From: Atherinomorus stipes
Taxonomy: Eukaryota > Chordata > Actinopteri > Atheriniformes > Atherinidae
NCBI GenBank assembly: GCA_023101725.1
Contig: JALJCO010012682.1
Location: forward strand, 1,240,001 to 1,304,000
Direction of reading: 5' to 3'
DNA length: 64,000 nucleotides
Under the pieces are notes generated by a model. That model saw only the letters and a list, made by a program, of their open reading frames with translations, made no database searches and had not been told where the DNA came from. Each line of letters starts with the position of its first letter. The stretch's first letter is position 1. The translations under genes were made by a program, and so were the position numbers. Below, piece by piece: positions 1 through 12,800 of this stretch.

Positions 1-213
1 TTGCAAAAACAGTTACCCACCATTTAGAAAAAACTGAGTTAACTGCTTTTCGTCGCCGTCAGGTACAAACCTCCTATCTCCATTTAACATCATTAAAACC
101 CTCTACTTCATGTGAGTGTGATTTGGTGAAAATATTCAAAAAGTAAATAAAGAGTTTATTTGCAGAAGCAGTTAACTTCATTTTTTCTAAATGGTGGTTA
201 ACTGTTTTTGCAA
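1..213. mobile_element. MITE-like fold-back element with ~50 bp inverted ends
   Basis: Bases 1-50 and 163-213 are imperfect reverse complements; both carry a ttgcaaaaacagtta-type end followed by caccatttagaaaaaa and gttaactgctt. The ~110 bp between them is AT-rich and has no coding signal. The shape (long terminal inverted repeats, short non-coding middle) is that of a non-autonomous DNA transposon. Superfamily is not assignable, because the left end coincides with the window edge and no target duplication can be checked. Confidence 0.7.
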
Positions 214-264
214 ATGAAACAAAAACAACTAAATAACACAAATTAAAAAGTGCAAGGAGGACGA

Positions 265-1340
265 CAGGAAAAAGTTGGAGAGCCAGCTCCAGCAGAACAA
301 TGTGAGGGATGTATGGTCTGGAATGAGAAAGATAACCGGCTTTAAGTTAAAGGGGGATCAGACTGATGGAGGTCTGGACAGAGCTAACAAACTGAACATG
401 TTCTTCAATAGGTTCAGTTCCCCCCCGTTGCCAACCCAACACACCCTCCATGAGCCCACAGCTTTCCTGTCCCACCTCCACTCTGTCACCCTGCAGCTCA
501 GTCATAGATATGAACACAGCCTCCTCTCCCTCCACATCAGGACATCCTGAGACCTCCTCTGCCTCCACCTCCAGCCTGACTATCGTGTCCCCTGCAATCA
601 GGTCAAGAAACAACTGGAGAAACTGAACTGAAACAAGGCTGCAGGTCCAGATGGTGTCAGTCCCAGAGTTCTCAAGACCTGCTCAGAACAACTATGTCCA
701 GTTCTCCAGCACCTTTGTAACACCAGCCTGAGACAGAACAGAGTTCCTGTGCTGTGGAAAACATCCTGTCTTGTTCCAGTCCCTAAAAAAACACAACCAG
801 CTGAACCAAATCACTACAGACCAGTTGCCTTGACATCTCATATCATGAAAGTCCTGGAGAGACTCTTACTGGCTCACCTAAACAGGCAAGTGAATACCTT
901 TCAGGACCCATTACAGTTCACATATCGTAATGGGCTTAGGGTTCCTGCTTCAGAGAGCCCACTCTCATCTGGACCAGTCAGGCAGCACTTTGAGGGTCAT
1001 GTTCTTTGATTTCTCAAGTGCCTTTAATTCTATTCAGCCTGCTTTACTATGTGAGAAGCTCCATAACTTCCAGGTGGATCCCTCCACAACTACTGTACCT
1101 GCATTTATGACTACCTAACAAACAGACCACAGTTTGTGAGACTGAAAGGTTGTGTGTCTGAGATGGTGGTCAGCAGCACTGGAGCACCACAAGGAACTGT
1201 ACTCTCACCATTCCTCTTCACACTGTACACCTCAGACTTGCAGTACAACTCTAAGTCCTGTCATCTGCAGAAACACTCTGATGACTCTGCAGTTGTGCAG
1301 TCATCGAAACGACCTGTGGAGGTATCATTTTTTTCAAAAA
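265..1340 (+). pseudogene. LINE reverse transcriptase fragment (L2/CR1-like), broken
   Basis: The three plus-strand frames together read as one decayed non-LTR reverse transcriptase. Recognisable blocks in order are AAGPDGVSPRVLK (about 635-680), VLWKTSCLVPVPKK with NHYRPVALTSHIMKVLER (about 749-860), FFDFSSAFNSIQPALL (about 1005-1050; catalytic-core block with the first Asp), then VRLKGCVSE and STGAPQGTVLSPFLFTLYTSDL (about 1136-1240), and LQKHSDDSAVV (about 1265-1300), where the usual YADD-like box is reduced to SDDSA. These blocks resemble L2-type fish LINEs. Frameshifts near 600, 935-1005 and 1100 and the loss of both ends make it inactive. Clade assignment is from memory. Confidence 0.82.
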
Positions 1341-4300
1341 TATAGCTTTTAATAAAAATGTTCCATATTCAACCTTTCATTAAAAGACTATGATCAAAAT
1401 AGATCTAGGTTTAATAACTAAATTTTGAGAGGTCAGTTTCAAGACCACTTGGAATGAACAAATTTAGGGGCCCCTTTGGTTACCCCCACTGCTATCTTGC
1501 TATCTTTAAATTTTAGAAAACTAAGAAATCTGAATCAGTACACTTAGCAGTAGGTAAAGGTAGCGGTAGTATGCAAAATGGATCCAAAAGTCAACAAACA
1601 TTTATTCTTCTTCCTATTTTTCAATTTCTTTGAATAAAGTAATAGAGGATTACAGAGTTCAGAACGGACCACAAAGGGGGGGGAAAAATTGCCACAGTTT
1701 TACAACATTGAACCTTTAAAATAATTATTGTAATATTTTAACATTTGTTTAGCATATTTTAATTAATGTGTGCACAAAAGATGAACATTATATAAAGCTC
1801 TAAACCTTACAGTTGACCTCGACTGGTAAAATAAATTAAAAATATCTAAAGCGCAGAGCTTAGCACCCTCCCTCGCATTTACTCCTAATGCTTTTGTTAT
1901 TAAATGTGAATGCAAATAAATGTTTTGTCTATAGTGATGGTTTGGTTTAGTCTATCAGCTTGCTCCAGGCTTTGTCCGGCGTCCTCAGGCAATGCAGATT
2001 TTGTGGTTCATTCTGACGTCTACACTCCCCTGAGCCACAGAACATGACCCTCTTTGTGTTTCAGACTCCTGATTTACACATGAAGTACGGACTGAGAATA
2101 CAAATCATTGGAAACTAGGAAACAGCAGCGATGTGCTGGCATGGAAACTGATGGAGGGAAAGGAAGACACTCTTTATTACAGTATATTGCTGTTTTTATG
2201 CACGATCCATGAAACAAATGGTGTATTCTTCATATTTCAGGTACCCTCCCAAAAAGTCCATAATCATGTTTTCAGGGGAGCTCATGCGTTATTCAGAGGA
2301 ACGTGGCTTCCTTTGGTTTGCTGTTGGGGTGAAATTCAGGTCTACTCTGGGGAGCGACCAATATGTGCACACACATATTATCAAAAATGTACCAACAACT
2401 CTCTCAGTACAATATACCACAACCTTAAAATAATATCTTTTGTCAGTCTACAGCTACTCCCAGGCTCTGTGTAAGGCAGATGGCTAAGCAATCCAGCTGT
2501 GGTTTCTTACTCCGTCACTCCTCACTTGGTAGTGTTTCTCTCACACCAGTCCCCCCCCCCCTCTCCTCTCACCTTCATCTCACTGGACTCAAGTGGAAAC
2601 CATGTGTTTTCACAGACTCTGCTGATGCTCCCTGATGTTTGGCGAGGCAGTGGAGCTGTGCCAGAGTGATTTCAGCAGCATTTACTCTGCAGAGGCCAAA
2701 GAGGCCATGTGGAGAGGAGAGCTTGCCCTTATCACACCGGATTTGCCCATGAGGGAAAAAAAGAGAGGTATAAAGAGCTGAGGATAAAGAAAGGAAGGAG
2801 GTTCTGAGTGTGAGTGTGAGCCAGCCCATCATTCTTCTGGATTCTACAAGCCGCTGGGCAGGAAATGAGGCAGAAGACACCCACTGACCTGAAGCCACTT
2901 GCCGCCTCTCTGCCTATCTCCGAAACAATTTAAACAGCTAATGGAACTAGGCTGATCCTCTTTTCCTCTCACACAGGGGCACTGTGACTCATACTGCTCA
3001 TTTCTGATTAGAGCTCCCTAAAGTAATCTGTAGCGGGGCGAGGATAGACCCAGCCAGTTACCTTATACAAATATGAGGCAGATATGCCGAACAGACTGAG
3101 TGTATACACTTTATTTGTGCATGATGGCTGAGAGAGATCACAAACAGGAAAGACAGTGAGGGTCTGCAGGAAGAAGGACCAGACAGAGGGTCAGTCTGCA
3201 GGTGGAAATTGGGGGGGGGGGGGATGCTGACTGAAAATGCCCATGACACAGTGTGAACAGGATGCTGGGAAGAGAAGCGTAGCAGCTGCAGAGAGGCCTA
3301 CACCGACACCGGTGCTGGATGAGCATCAATAGAGCGGAAAGCTCGTCAAAAACAAACATTGATGGGAAGATGGATGGTTGCAGAGGGAATACGCTGGTAG
3401 ACATTCATCTTCTTTACGTGCAGGGGTGTGAAGTACACCTCATATTAACAAAAGACAGCATTATTATAAGTTTTTTGTGCCATGTTAATTTCATCAAGTT
3501 GATTGCTTTTCAACCCGAATGCTACCTGAAATCACACCTATCTGCTGCTGATTGAACACACAGACGTGACATCTTCATCACAGTTCTTCTCTTTTGTTCC
3601 GTTTCACAGTAACTGTCATCAGTCCGGCTTCCTCCGCTCTGGAGTTACTGACAGCTGTGTGGAAAAAACAAAGGATGCATCCCTCCTCATTGTGGTTGAC
3701 CTCGGAAATGTGTGTGTGACAGTGGAGGGGGGATGCCTGTGTGTTGGAAGTGTAGCAGCAGCAGCGTACTTTAAGTGGAAACCTGTTTTCAACAGCCAGC
3801 ATACGAAGAAAATAAAATTAAATGTGTTCCAGCTGCAGTTGACAATTATTTATGAATCAATAAATTGTCCACTTGCATTAATTCATTAGATGTTTTGTCT
3901 GAAAGTACAAAAGAAAACCATACAGAAGCTGCTTTAATGTAATTTATAACATAGAACTTATCAAAAGCTGTTTCACCTCTATAAAAAAGAAAAGTCCTGC
4001 TTTGTTTCACGTTAATCAATTTTTACTATTAATCCAACTATAGAGGAAATTGTTCAAAAACATGAATGTCCTTTAACTTATGTTAAAGGACTGAAGAAGC
4101 AAGCAGATGCAAAGTATCAGCAAAACAACATTTTAAATCAGTTTAATGACAAACTTGCTCTGAAACAATGATAAGAAGGGCTGGTTTCAGGAAAAACAGT
4201 CAAACTGGTCAGCATGTCCCTTCCTTTGTTTCTCCTTCAGTTACATGACACGATCTATATTGCCTCAGGTCTAAATCCAGAGTTTACTTTCATCTTTTCT

Positions 4301-5035
4301 CTCCTCCTCCTGCCCACAGCTGTTGCTCAAGTCCTCTGACCTCACCGACATGTTGCTCTTTTTTTTTTTTAGTAAACTTGAAAACTCACTCCTAATGAGG
4401 CACAAGGTTGTTCTGATTATACAGTTTCTTAGACAATAGTGGATCAGGGCTGCTTCTGTGGTGTGAGTGGGTTGTTGAACAGCGGTCCATGGTGGGTTAC
4501 TGCCCGAGCATTTGGCATGACATCATGAAGCTCCTTTTCCTTTAAAGACAGTCATGCACTTAGATCTTATGAGAGAAGCTCTTTTATAGTTACTGCAGAG
4601 GAACAATCTAGTCGGAGCAGTGAAATGTTAATCTCTCACAGAGAGAGTCCGAGGAAATTAACGGAAAATACAAATCTGGCAACAAAAAGAGAAATAGGTG
4701 TAGAACTGGGAAGGTGGTGAAATAACACATTTTTTCAGTGTGTGGATTAAATCCCTCATTACAACAGCAGCTTTTATAATTCACATCTTTAGAGTATAAT
4801 TAATCCTGTGATGAAGGATCTTTCATTTGCTCACAACAGTAATTTTCCTCATTTGATCTTCAATGCATTTCAGGAAAAACTGGAAGCACAGTTAGCCAAA
4901 TACTGCCATCTTCTGGCAGGTTTAGGTACAAAACCTGCCGCATGAATGAACACATGTAAAATGTGCAACTTGAGCCCTGATAAGAAAAAAACAGACGCTT
5001 TTAAACAGTTTAAATGAAGGAAGACATCTACAGAT
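1341..5035. other. Gene-free stretch downstream of cd82
   Basis: No exon with flanking splice sites and no recognisable protein was seen on either strand. Open frames here are short and lack family motifs. Visible low-complexity items are a C-run near 2549-2562, a G-run near 3208-3220 and a T-run near 4360-4371. Confidence 0.5.
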
Positions 5036-6787
5036 TCTCATGGGTTCAGGTTTATTTTGAGATCTCAAAAAAGACAAACAAGTTTCTAAATATGGCTTAC
5101 AGGTCTTCTTTTATTCTACTAAACTACATCTGTGTACAAAATATTTAAAACATTAAAAAGCCTTCATCTTTCACCAAGTTAAATTAATTAAGAGTTTAAA
5201 AAATGGCTGGCTGAAAATGTTGTTATAAGCTTCCCCCTTTCGGTCCCATAATGGTATAATAAACATGATTTGAAGACTTGTTTATGTTGTCATGAAGAAA
5301 GTACAAGCCACATAAAAGTGCAATCTACCCGCTAAATCAGCAATAAATTTAGCTTCAATAGTGTATTTATAAAATGATCTGGAAGAGAGAAACTAATGAG
5401 GTGGCTGATGCATTTGATTACGAAATGAAAACATTTTTATAAAAGTTTAAAAAGAGGTTAGATTGGTGATGACGAGTCATAATTGCCTCTGAGAATATGT
5501 TTACGTTCATGGTTTTTCTTCACTCTTGTTACTGATAACATAAACCCAAGAAAACGACTTCCAGGAAAACAAACAATGCAGAGAAGAGAAAAATACATTG
5601 TGGTTGTGCAGCTGCCTTTTTCTGCTATGACGGTAAAAACACAAATTCTCATAATAAAAGCTGGTGTGTGGAGCTTAAATAAAGATGTCTGGGGCAGGAG
5701 CTGCGGTACGTTGCAAGCTTCCAAATGCATTCCATGTTAAAGGAAAAGAAATGATGATGGATTTACTCAAAGGGCTCCAATTTCTCTGATTCAGACCAAA
5801 ATAGTGCTGACGAGCTGCAGTGGCAGCCTCACTCTGCACATCATAAACAATGGAGAGGAAATAAAGAACAAAAGCACTCTTAAAACATGAGCATGAGAGT
5901 GAAAGTCTCCCACACTAAATGCTGACACAGCATTGAAATGCCCCATTCCCTTAGAAAACACATATATGCAGTCTTAAAAAAAAAGATGACTTGAAAGTAT
6001 AAAAGAAATAAAACATTAATTCAACATCATACACACACTTACTTCACACAGAGCTAGTGGCTTTGAAAAGCTACCAGCTACCAGTCGTGCACGGAAATGT
6101 AAGAGATTTTGAGATGCTCACAGATGATGGATCGTGGGGAGGGAGGCGGAGGTGGTGGGTGTCAGCTGAGGCTAATATCAGGGTTACTGAGTGCAAAGAG
6201 CTGATGACAGAAGCCAAAACCCTCCACCACAGCAGCCCTGCCCAGGGCCTCTCCTCCACCCTTAGCACCAAAAATACCAGTTGCAGGATCACAGGGTGGC
6301 AATAACCCTGGAGGGTCTACCATGCACCCGCACACACCCCCACGGTTTCCGCCTTATCTCCCTGCCTTGAAAATCAGAAAATGTGGCTCTCAGCTTCTGC
6401 TCACAGTGTCACTAAAGTGCTCACTGTAACACTATGTCAAGCGCTTCATTGAGGTTAGCAAAGACAAAGAAAATAAAAAAGTGACGAGGAAATGAACATT
6501 TGCATAGTATCAAATAATAAAATTCTTAAGCTTTAAACAAAAACATAAAAAAACATAAAAAGACATTAAATTTTAAGTGATAGAAGTATGTCAAACTTGA
6601 TTGAGAAGTGTGAGTTCATGTGTGTGTGTGGGTGTGACATGCTGTGTGAAGGGTGTGAGAAATTTGCGCAGCAGTAAATTCAGCTGTGTTACTGAGAAGT
6701 TTTGAGTTTATGTGGAAGAGAACGTGAGGCGAGGACAAAGAGAAAGAGTCCTTCTGGGTGTGACGAGACGCCGGCTCTGCCGTCAGC
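5036..6787 (-). other. cd82: Probable cd82 3'UTR
   Basis: This is the non-coding stretch between the cd82 stop codon and the first canonical AATAAA hexamers. It holds no other exon or repeat that I recognise. The extent depends on the poly(A) choice, which the sequence alone does not settle. Confidence 0.35.
5051..5116 (-). promoter_or_regulatory. Candidate poly(A) signals of cd82
   Basis: Read on the minus strand, AATAAA hexamers lie at 5116-5111 and 5056-5051. They are the first two canonical signals I find downstream of the cd82 stop at 6788, which would give a 3'UTR of about 1.7 kb. This is inference from the hexamer alone; no transcript evidence is available and a variant signal closer to the stop could be used. 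Confidence 0.35.
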
Positions 6788-6865
6788 TCAGTACTTCGGT
6801 ACCTTGGAGTAATCCTCCTGGGCGATGCTCTTGCACAGACACATGGACAGGATCATCCCCAGGAG
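6788..6865 (-). CDS. cd82: cd82 coding exon 8 (last)
   Basis: 78 nt, residues 232-256 plus TGA at 6790-6788. Follows a tttgctccag acceptor. Encodes the end of TM4 (LLGMILSMCLC, with membrane-proximal cysteines that are palmitoylation candidates) and the YSKVPKY tail. Confidence 0.93.
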   Translation of the reverse strand, partial: LLGMILSMCLCKSIAQEDYSKVPKY

Positions 6866-9800
6866 CTGGAGCAAATGGAGTTGTCAGATTAGATAACAGA
6901 GATGAAACGGACTGATGGAGCATCTGGTCAAACATGCAAGAGCTCCAGCTTCAGACTTATGTGACCAGTAGGGGGCAGATTACAGCCTCTTCACCTCCAG
7001 CCAAACAAGTTATATTTTTGTTTGTTGACATTCATGATGAGACATAACTTTTTCCTATGATTTTAATCTACCCTCTAAATGTGCTGAACTGCATATTATG
7101 GGCTGTGTAGCTTTGAATTTCTATGACTGTGTACAAGCGACAATCTAGAGCAGGCCAGGCAATTTATAGGCCGCTACATGGTTTCTGAGCGTGGATTTCA
7201 GAGCAAGTTGGTAATTTAAGAGTCTTGAAATGCATACTCTACCTCCACAACTGCCACACCGACAAAGATCCCCAAAATAACTCCATAGTTTTCTGGGAGC
7301 CATTTCTCCACGAACTTTGCACAACCCTAGAGGAGACAGCATGAGAAACCGGGAGAAAAGGGGGTCAAGAAAGACATGGAGAGAAGAAGAGGGGAAGTTC
7401 CAGTCTGACATACACGGAGATGAATGGCTGCATGATCCCAGCCGGACATGCTCAGAGCCTTTTGAAAGCACAACTGTTGGCTTTGGATTGAGTCAGTGAG
7501 GGAAAAAATAACAGGGCTTAGCTGAGCTGAGAGAGAGTAAAGTTTCTGAAACACGCAGGCCAAACAACCAAGCCGCAGAGGTTTCCTGGTGTTAAAACAA
7601 ATCGCACAATGCAAACAGCTCGCTTCAGCTGTCAGTGATCACTGTTCTGTTGATTATGCTGGACCACAGTGCCACACTGAGCTGGCAGCTGGAGTTACAC
7701 AACACACGTAAAAACTGAGACATAATGATTTAAAGGTGTGAGGTTATTCAGCCCTCTGAAAAAACTCTTTTAAGATGAGTAAAGAAGAACTGTGTCAGAG
7801 CTAACAGAGCTAAGCAGTAAATACAGTAGATTCCTATTTTAATAAATTACATGGTACTGGATCTGTGACTGAACTGTATTTACTTTAGTTGCTGACTGGT
7901 TCCTGATAAAAGCTCAGAATTCCACTCAGATAAGTCAAAGATGCCCAAGAAATAAAATTTTATTACTTTCAACAGTAAACGAATACAAGCAGGGACACAC
8001 AAAAAAAGACCTGCCATCAGTTTTGATCTTTAATATGACAGGAGCGGAAATGGAATATAAATCGTAACTTTACTTTGAGAGGGAAATAATTTAATTTGTA
8101 CAGAAAGTCTACACTAGATGCGAGCCATGTTCCTGAGGGCTATGTGAGGGCTGCATGTGGGCTCCAACCTGGGGTGCAATTCACATGAGTTGTATGACAA
8201 TGTGATAGGAGTTATCATTTACAGGTGTGAGGAGGTATTCGGCTGATGCGAGGTGTTTTGAATTAAAAACAGGACAAGTAGTGTATTTGATTAGAGAGAA
8301 CCAAGCTTATTCATGATGAAACCTTTGTTTGTGTATGGCATTGTCTAAAAGAAGGATTATGTCAACTGATTCAGCAATAACATGTGTGTGAGATAAAAAC
8401 AGGATATAAGAACATACTTCATTAATTAGGCTGGATATTATCCTCCACAGGAATGATCCGTATGTATAAATCTTACAACATTTTCATAAATATGAGGGCT
8501 TGCATTTCTTCCTCTAATTAACAATATAAAGATTTGTTCAGCACAATGGGGCCAGCTGCCTTATATATTGAGTAATATCTGCCATGCACTGACACTTTGA
8601 TAAGGACTGGGATTGAGAAAACTGGATTAATCTGAAGATAAATATCTGTTCGGTGCACCTGAAAAACAGTTATGATTTTGAACTTTTACAGCTTTGCAGA
8701 TCTGACGGTTTTACATACCATTTCATAGATGGGTAGATCTTTAGACGGATGCTCACACAGGCCAACCTCCCTCACCTCTGTGCCAGAAAGGGAATCATTA
8801 CGACAGGAGCACGAGTAGAAAAACCTGGTGCTGTTCTTGATCAAAAGGTTCTCAGACCAGTTGCCTGGACCCGTCCACCCACAGCATTTCATCTGGTGAC
8901 ATGAAAGAGAGAGGGAAAAAAAACTGTGAGGCAAAGAAAGCACACAGAGGATGGAGTGAAAAAATGAAAGGATATACGACAAAAAGGAGAGACAAAGATT
9001 AATGGAAAAATAAGATGAAGGCACAAATCGGAGGAGACGATCTGTTCTTGGCAGCTGTTTCCAGAGAGATGGGAACAAAGAGGCTTGGCAGGAGAGAGGG
9101 AGAGAAAAGGTGAAAAGAAATGGGCTATGAGCTGATTATCTGAATGAGCCGGTTCATCCAAAGTGCAAAACAAACATTTGCTCCAACTTGCCTGTCTGTC
9201 TGCTGTATCAATCTTCAAACCTCTACTGCATCCAGAAAACAACAAACGTAAAGAGGATTAGGTTTGTGGAGCCTCAGGCCCTGAAGTTGCTAACACTTTT
9301 GGACCAGCAAGTTTCTCCTCATTGTCTCAGTTATTCCAGATAACCCTCAGAAACTGCAGTCAAATGGAATGGGATGGAATATTTCTCCATCAGAAAGTTG
9401 TTCCAATGAAAACTCTTCATGCTGAGGGCTGTGGCTTTTCCAATCTGAGTTGCAAGACAAGTGATATTTCCAAAGCTTTGAGCCCTCTGGCTGAAAAAAA
9501 GAGCATTAGATTTGAACAAGATGTGGTGGGCTGGACTCTGCCAGCGCTGCTCTGTCACCGATTGTTTTTACAACTTCTATGGAGAGAATTTCTAGGTGAG
9601 GCCGGGATGTTAAAAAGTTCAGGTTTGGTGGACTCAGGACTGCTTTTACAGATGATGCAGTGCTGTTTGCTTCACCAGCCGTAACCTTCAACTCTCACTG
9701 GAGAGGTTCACAGCTCAGAAAGAAGTGGCTAGAATAAGGATCAGCAAATCTTTCACACATATTTGGGCAGAGCCGGGCACTGGCGCATCAGTCAAAAGGT

Positions 9801-12800
9801 TACAATGTTTCAATTTTCAACTAATACGGGTCCGTTTCACATAAGCTTTTTAATCACAGCACCCAGCAGTCGCTCTACAGACTGGAGCGTTGTGTATCCA
9901 TGGCAACCAGGCGGAAGTAGAGCTGCATAACGTTGTTTTGTAAACAAAGCACACGTGAATGATAGTGTGTTGAAGACAAGATGAGTTGTGTGTGGAAAAC
10001 AACGTTGTCATGGAGGCGGCGGATTTCCAGACAAACCAGAGCAAGACGCAGGTACCAGGTACCAGTGAGTTGTAAACATGAGCATTCGTGCTTAGCCTGC
10101 TAGCCCTTGTTGGTAATTTGCCCAGTGTTTGTGAACGCCCCGTCGATGTTAACATTAGAAATACATTAGCAGCTAGCAAACACAAGATTATGCTAAACGT
10201 TACAGTTAGGCATGCCGTAACCCTGTTATTTGTAGAATAACACTGTCAATAAGAAGGATATCCCAGCAGTACAGCTGCCTACGGATACCTGTTTAGTTAA
10301 AAAAGGCGGAGTATGTGGGATTTAGGCCGAGCTAAAGTTGCTGCGCGTTCACACATCACTCGCGCCACATTTCAGGTCGATGCAAGCCGCTCCGAAACCA
10401 CCCTGGTTCAGCCGGTCCCAGAGCGGGTGAGTTATGTCAACTACGAGTGCGAGTGGCGTGTTCACACAGACCCAGTCGCACCGTGTTCAGTACTAAAACC
10501 CAGTTAGGTCAACCAAAACGGGTCCTGTGTGAAAACGAATCCAAGACCATGGTCCTCAGGCAGAAAATGGTGAAAGGTCGTCTCTGGGTCTGGAATGAGG
10601 TCCTGCCCCATGTGGAGGACCTGCTGTATCTTGGGGTCTTGCTTGAAAGTGTAAGAAGAATGTAAGGCAGGCATGTTTATTTATATAACACATATCAAGT
10701 TAAAGACAATTCAAAGAGCTTTTTGTAGAAACATTAAAAGCATTACAGCGACAAGCAGGGGAAACAATAAAAATGTGTTTGGAGATTGATAGATGGACTG
10801 GTGCGATTCTGCCGTAATGCTGGTTTCATATTGGTCTATTGTGGTGAAGAAAAAGCTGAGCCAAAATGCCAAGCTCCTGGTTTTACTGGTGGATGTACGC
10901 ATGCTCCTACCCCCCTTCTGTGGCCACGAGCTGTGAGTAGCGATGGACAAGACCACAGACACCAACGGCCATAATAAGTTTTCTCTGCAGTGTCCAGGCT
11001 TCCCTTAGTTTAAAGCTTAACGTTCAGCAAAACCCAGACAATGCTTTGTGTGTTTTTTTTTATTATTATTATTATTATTTTATTTTAGTGGAACCAGAAA
11101 GTGGAGAACAATGAGCTGTTGGATGAAAAGCTGCATGTGGCAGACTGCACACTTCTGTTTGTGGCATCAAACTCAAGCCCCTGCTGTTTGTAGAAAATTA
11201 CTCGGACTATCTTGGACGTCACCAGACTAAAAGATCGACAGTTTAATTATTTATTGAACAAATTTAGCAAATAATAAGTATTATCAAATGAAACAAACAA
11301 AAAAGATTATTGCATTAGTTTTGATAACACATAACGTTCACGGCAGAAAGTCAGTTGTTGCTTTTTGAGGCACAGACTAATTATGTAAACAGACTGAATC
11401 ATCAACTCACCGTCCTCTGAATGTAGTCCCACGTGTGCTCTGCTGTTCTGTTAAATCCGGTGTAATTGATGATCATGTCCTGGATGATGTTGGATATTTC
11501 ATGTTTCAGCTGTAGAGGAGAGAGACACTTATTATCAATGTAAATCAAAGCAAATACTCTTGCTCTGTCTCACCATTGCTAAAGAGAAGTTGTTCAATAT
11601 CAAAAGCTCAGACAGCAATCTCCAGTGCAAGGAAAAGACACAGCACATAAGGAAAAATAAGAAAACCCAAAACAAAACAGGAAAAACAAAAACTTAACAA
11701 AACAACCCTGACAAAACCATCCACACCAAATCTTTCCCACGCTTGATCACCAACATGTCAACTTCATGTTTCTAAGGGAAGTGCCACAGTTCACACATGA
11801 AGCCCCACACTGGGCTGAAGCCTTGTGAAAATATAGCTCAGCAAGAGAGTGACTGTGTTTATGTGTGTAAGACCAGAGCAGTGACCACAATGCAGCTTCT
11901 GAACTCTGCAAAAGATGAGCGAGAGCCTCACCCTATTCTGGGAAAGGGCACCACCCTGCCCTGTGGTGAGCCTTAAACATAGGGAGTGTGTCTACAGCAA
12001 CAGACACACACGTGCTATCACAGAAACTCACAAACACACATGTCCACACACGTATATACATACATGCTGAGCAGCAAAAAGCTGAACCGCCTCCACCTAT
12101 ACTAAGTGGTGAGGTGTATCAAGGGAAAGGCTTTTTATGTTCTCAGAGAGACTCATGATCAGAGAATGAAAAGGGTCTGAGTTGATGTTTTCAAACACAA
12201 CACTCCTTTTAAACAAATACACACAACCGCCTCATTATAATACATCTGACCTGCAATTGAATAGAACCGGTTCAAGAGAATGAACCTACTGTACCTCAGA
12301 TCTATATTCTCCTACAGTCATGATGTACGGTAGCTCAGAGAGGACAGAACAGAGAGACGAGGAGCTTCACTGTACAATGGTGCAACTTTATCAAGAGTTG
12401 TCACACTTTTGTTCCCTATGAGCAACCAGGAAGTAAAGCAGGCTAACAACGTTGTACCACAAATGCCAATTTGTTTTTGATCTTTTAATAATACAATTCC
12501 TCCTCCTTCATTCCAATAAGTTCTCAAATTAGTACAGTTGTTATTTTGTGTGGCTAGTTTAAGGAAACTTTTTTGAAGCCACATACTTCAGCTTTCTGTT
12601 ATGGGAAATCTGCTAGAAATCTTCTTTGAAGATGATTTGACTGCACTGCGATGATATGTATTTTTCTTCTACCTGTCCGTTTTAAATCATGGTAATCAAC
12701 TCTACACCGGGCTTCTTTAACTCTTCATTAAAGTCTGTGAATGTTGATGATAATTACCATCTAATAGAGTAATACTGGCAGTGTTAGTGTGCAACTAATC

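Larger units (their letters stand above)
9525..10975 (+). pseudogene. LINE reverse transcriptase C-terminal fragment, broken by insertions
   Basis: Blocks of a teleost non-LTR LINE appear in order: 9525-9590 resembles the nucleotide stretch before the FADD box; 9640-9680 reads as TDDAVLFAS (degenerate active-site box) in one frame; 9735-9750 codes RIS.S; 10542-10660 codes SKTMVLRQ, then VEDLLYLGVLLES; and 10825-10950 resembles the SVVVKKELS.KAKL block followed by GHEL. Between the second and third blocks lies a 783 bp insertion, and at 10667-10790 a second foreign piece. Frameshifts abound. Clade not assigned with confidence. Confidence 0.65.

Noticed and set aside
3566..3889. 107-codon plus-strand frame
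   Set aside because: No motif, splice context or repeat identity; downstream of cd82 in non-coding DNA.
8893..9245. Open frame continuing upstream of the CCG exon of cd82
   Set aside because: A clear acceptor (catgtcaccag) at 8893 ends the exon; the upstream part is intron read-through.
11041..11230. Pyrimidine tract and TAG followed by an open frame, as a plus-strand exon
   Set aside because: The 60-codon frame has no recognised motif and no matching donor or partner exon; ATT repeats explain the tract.
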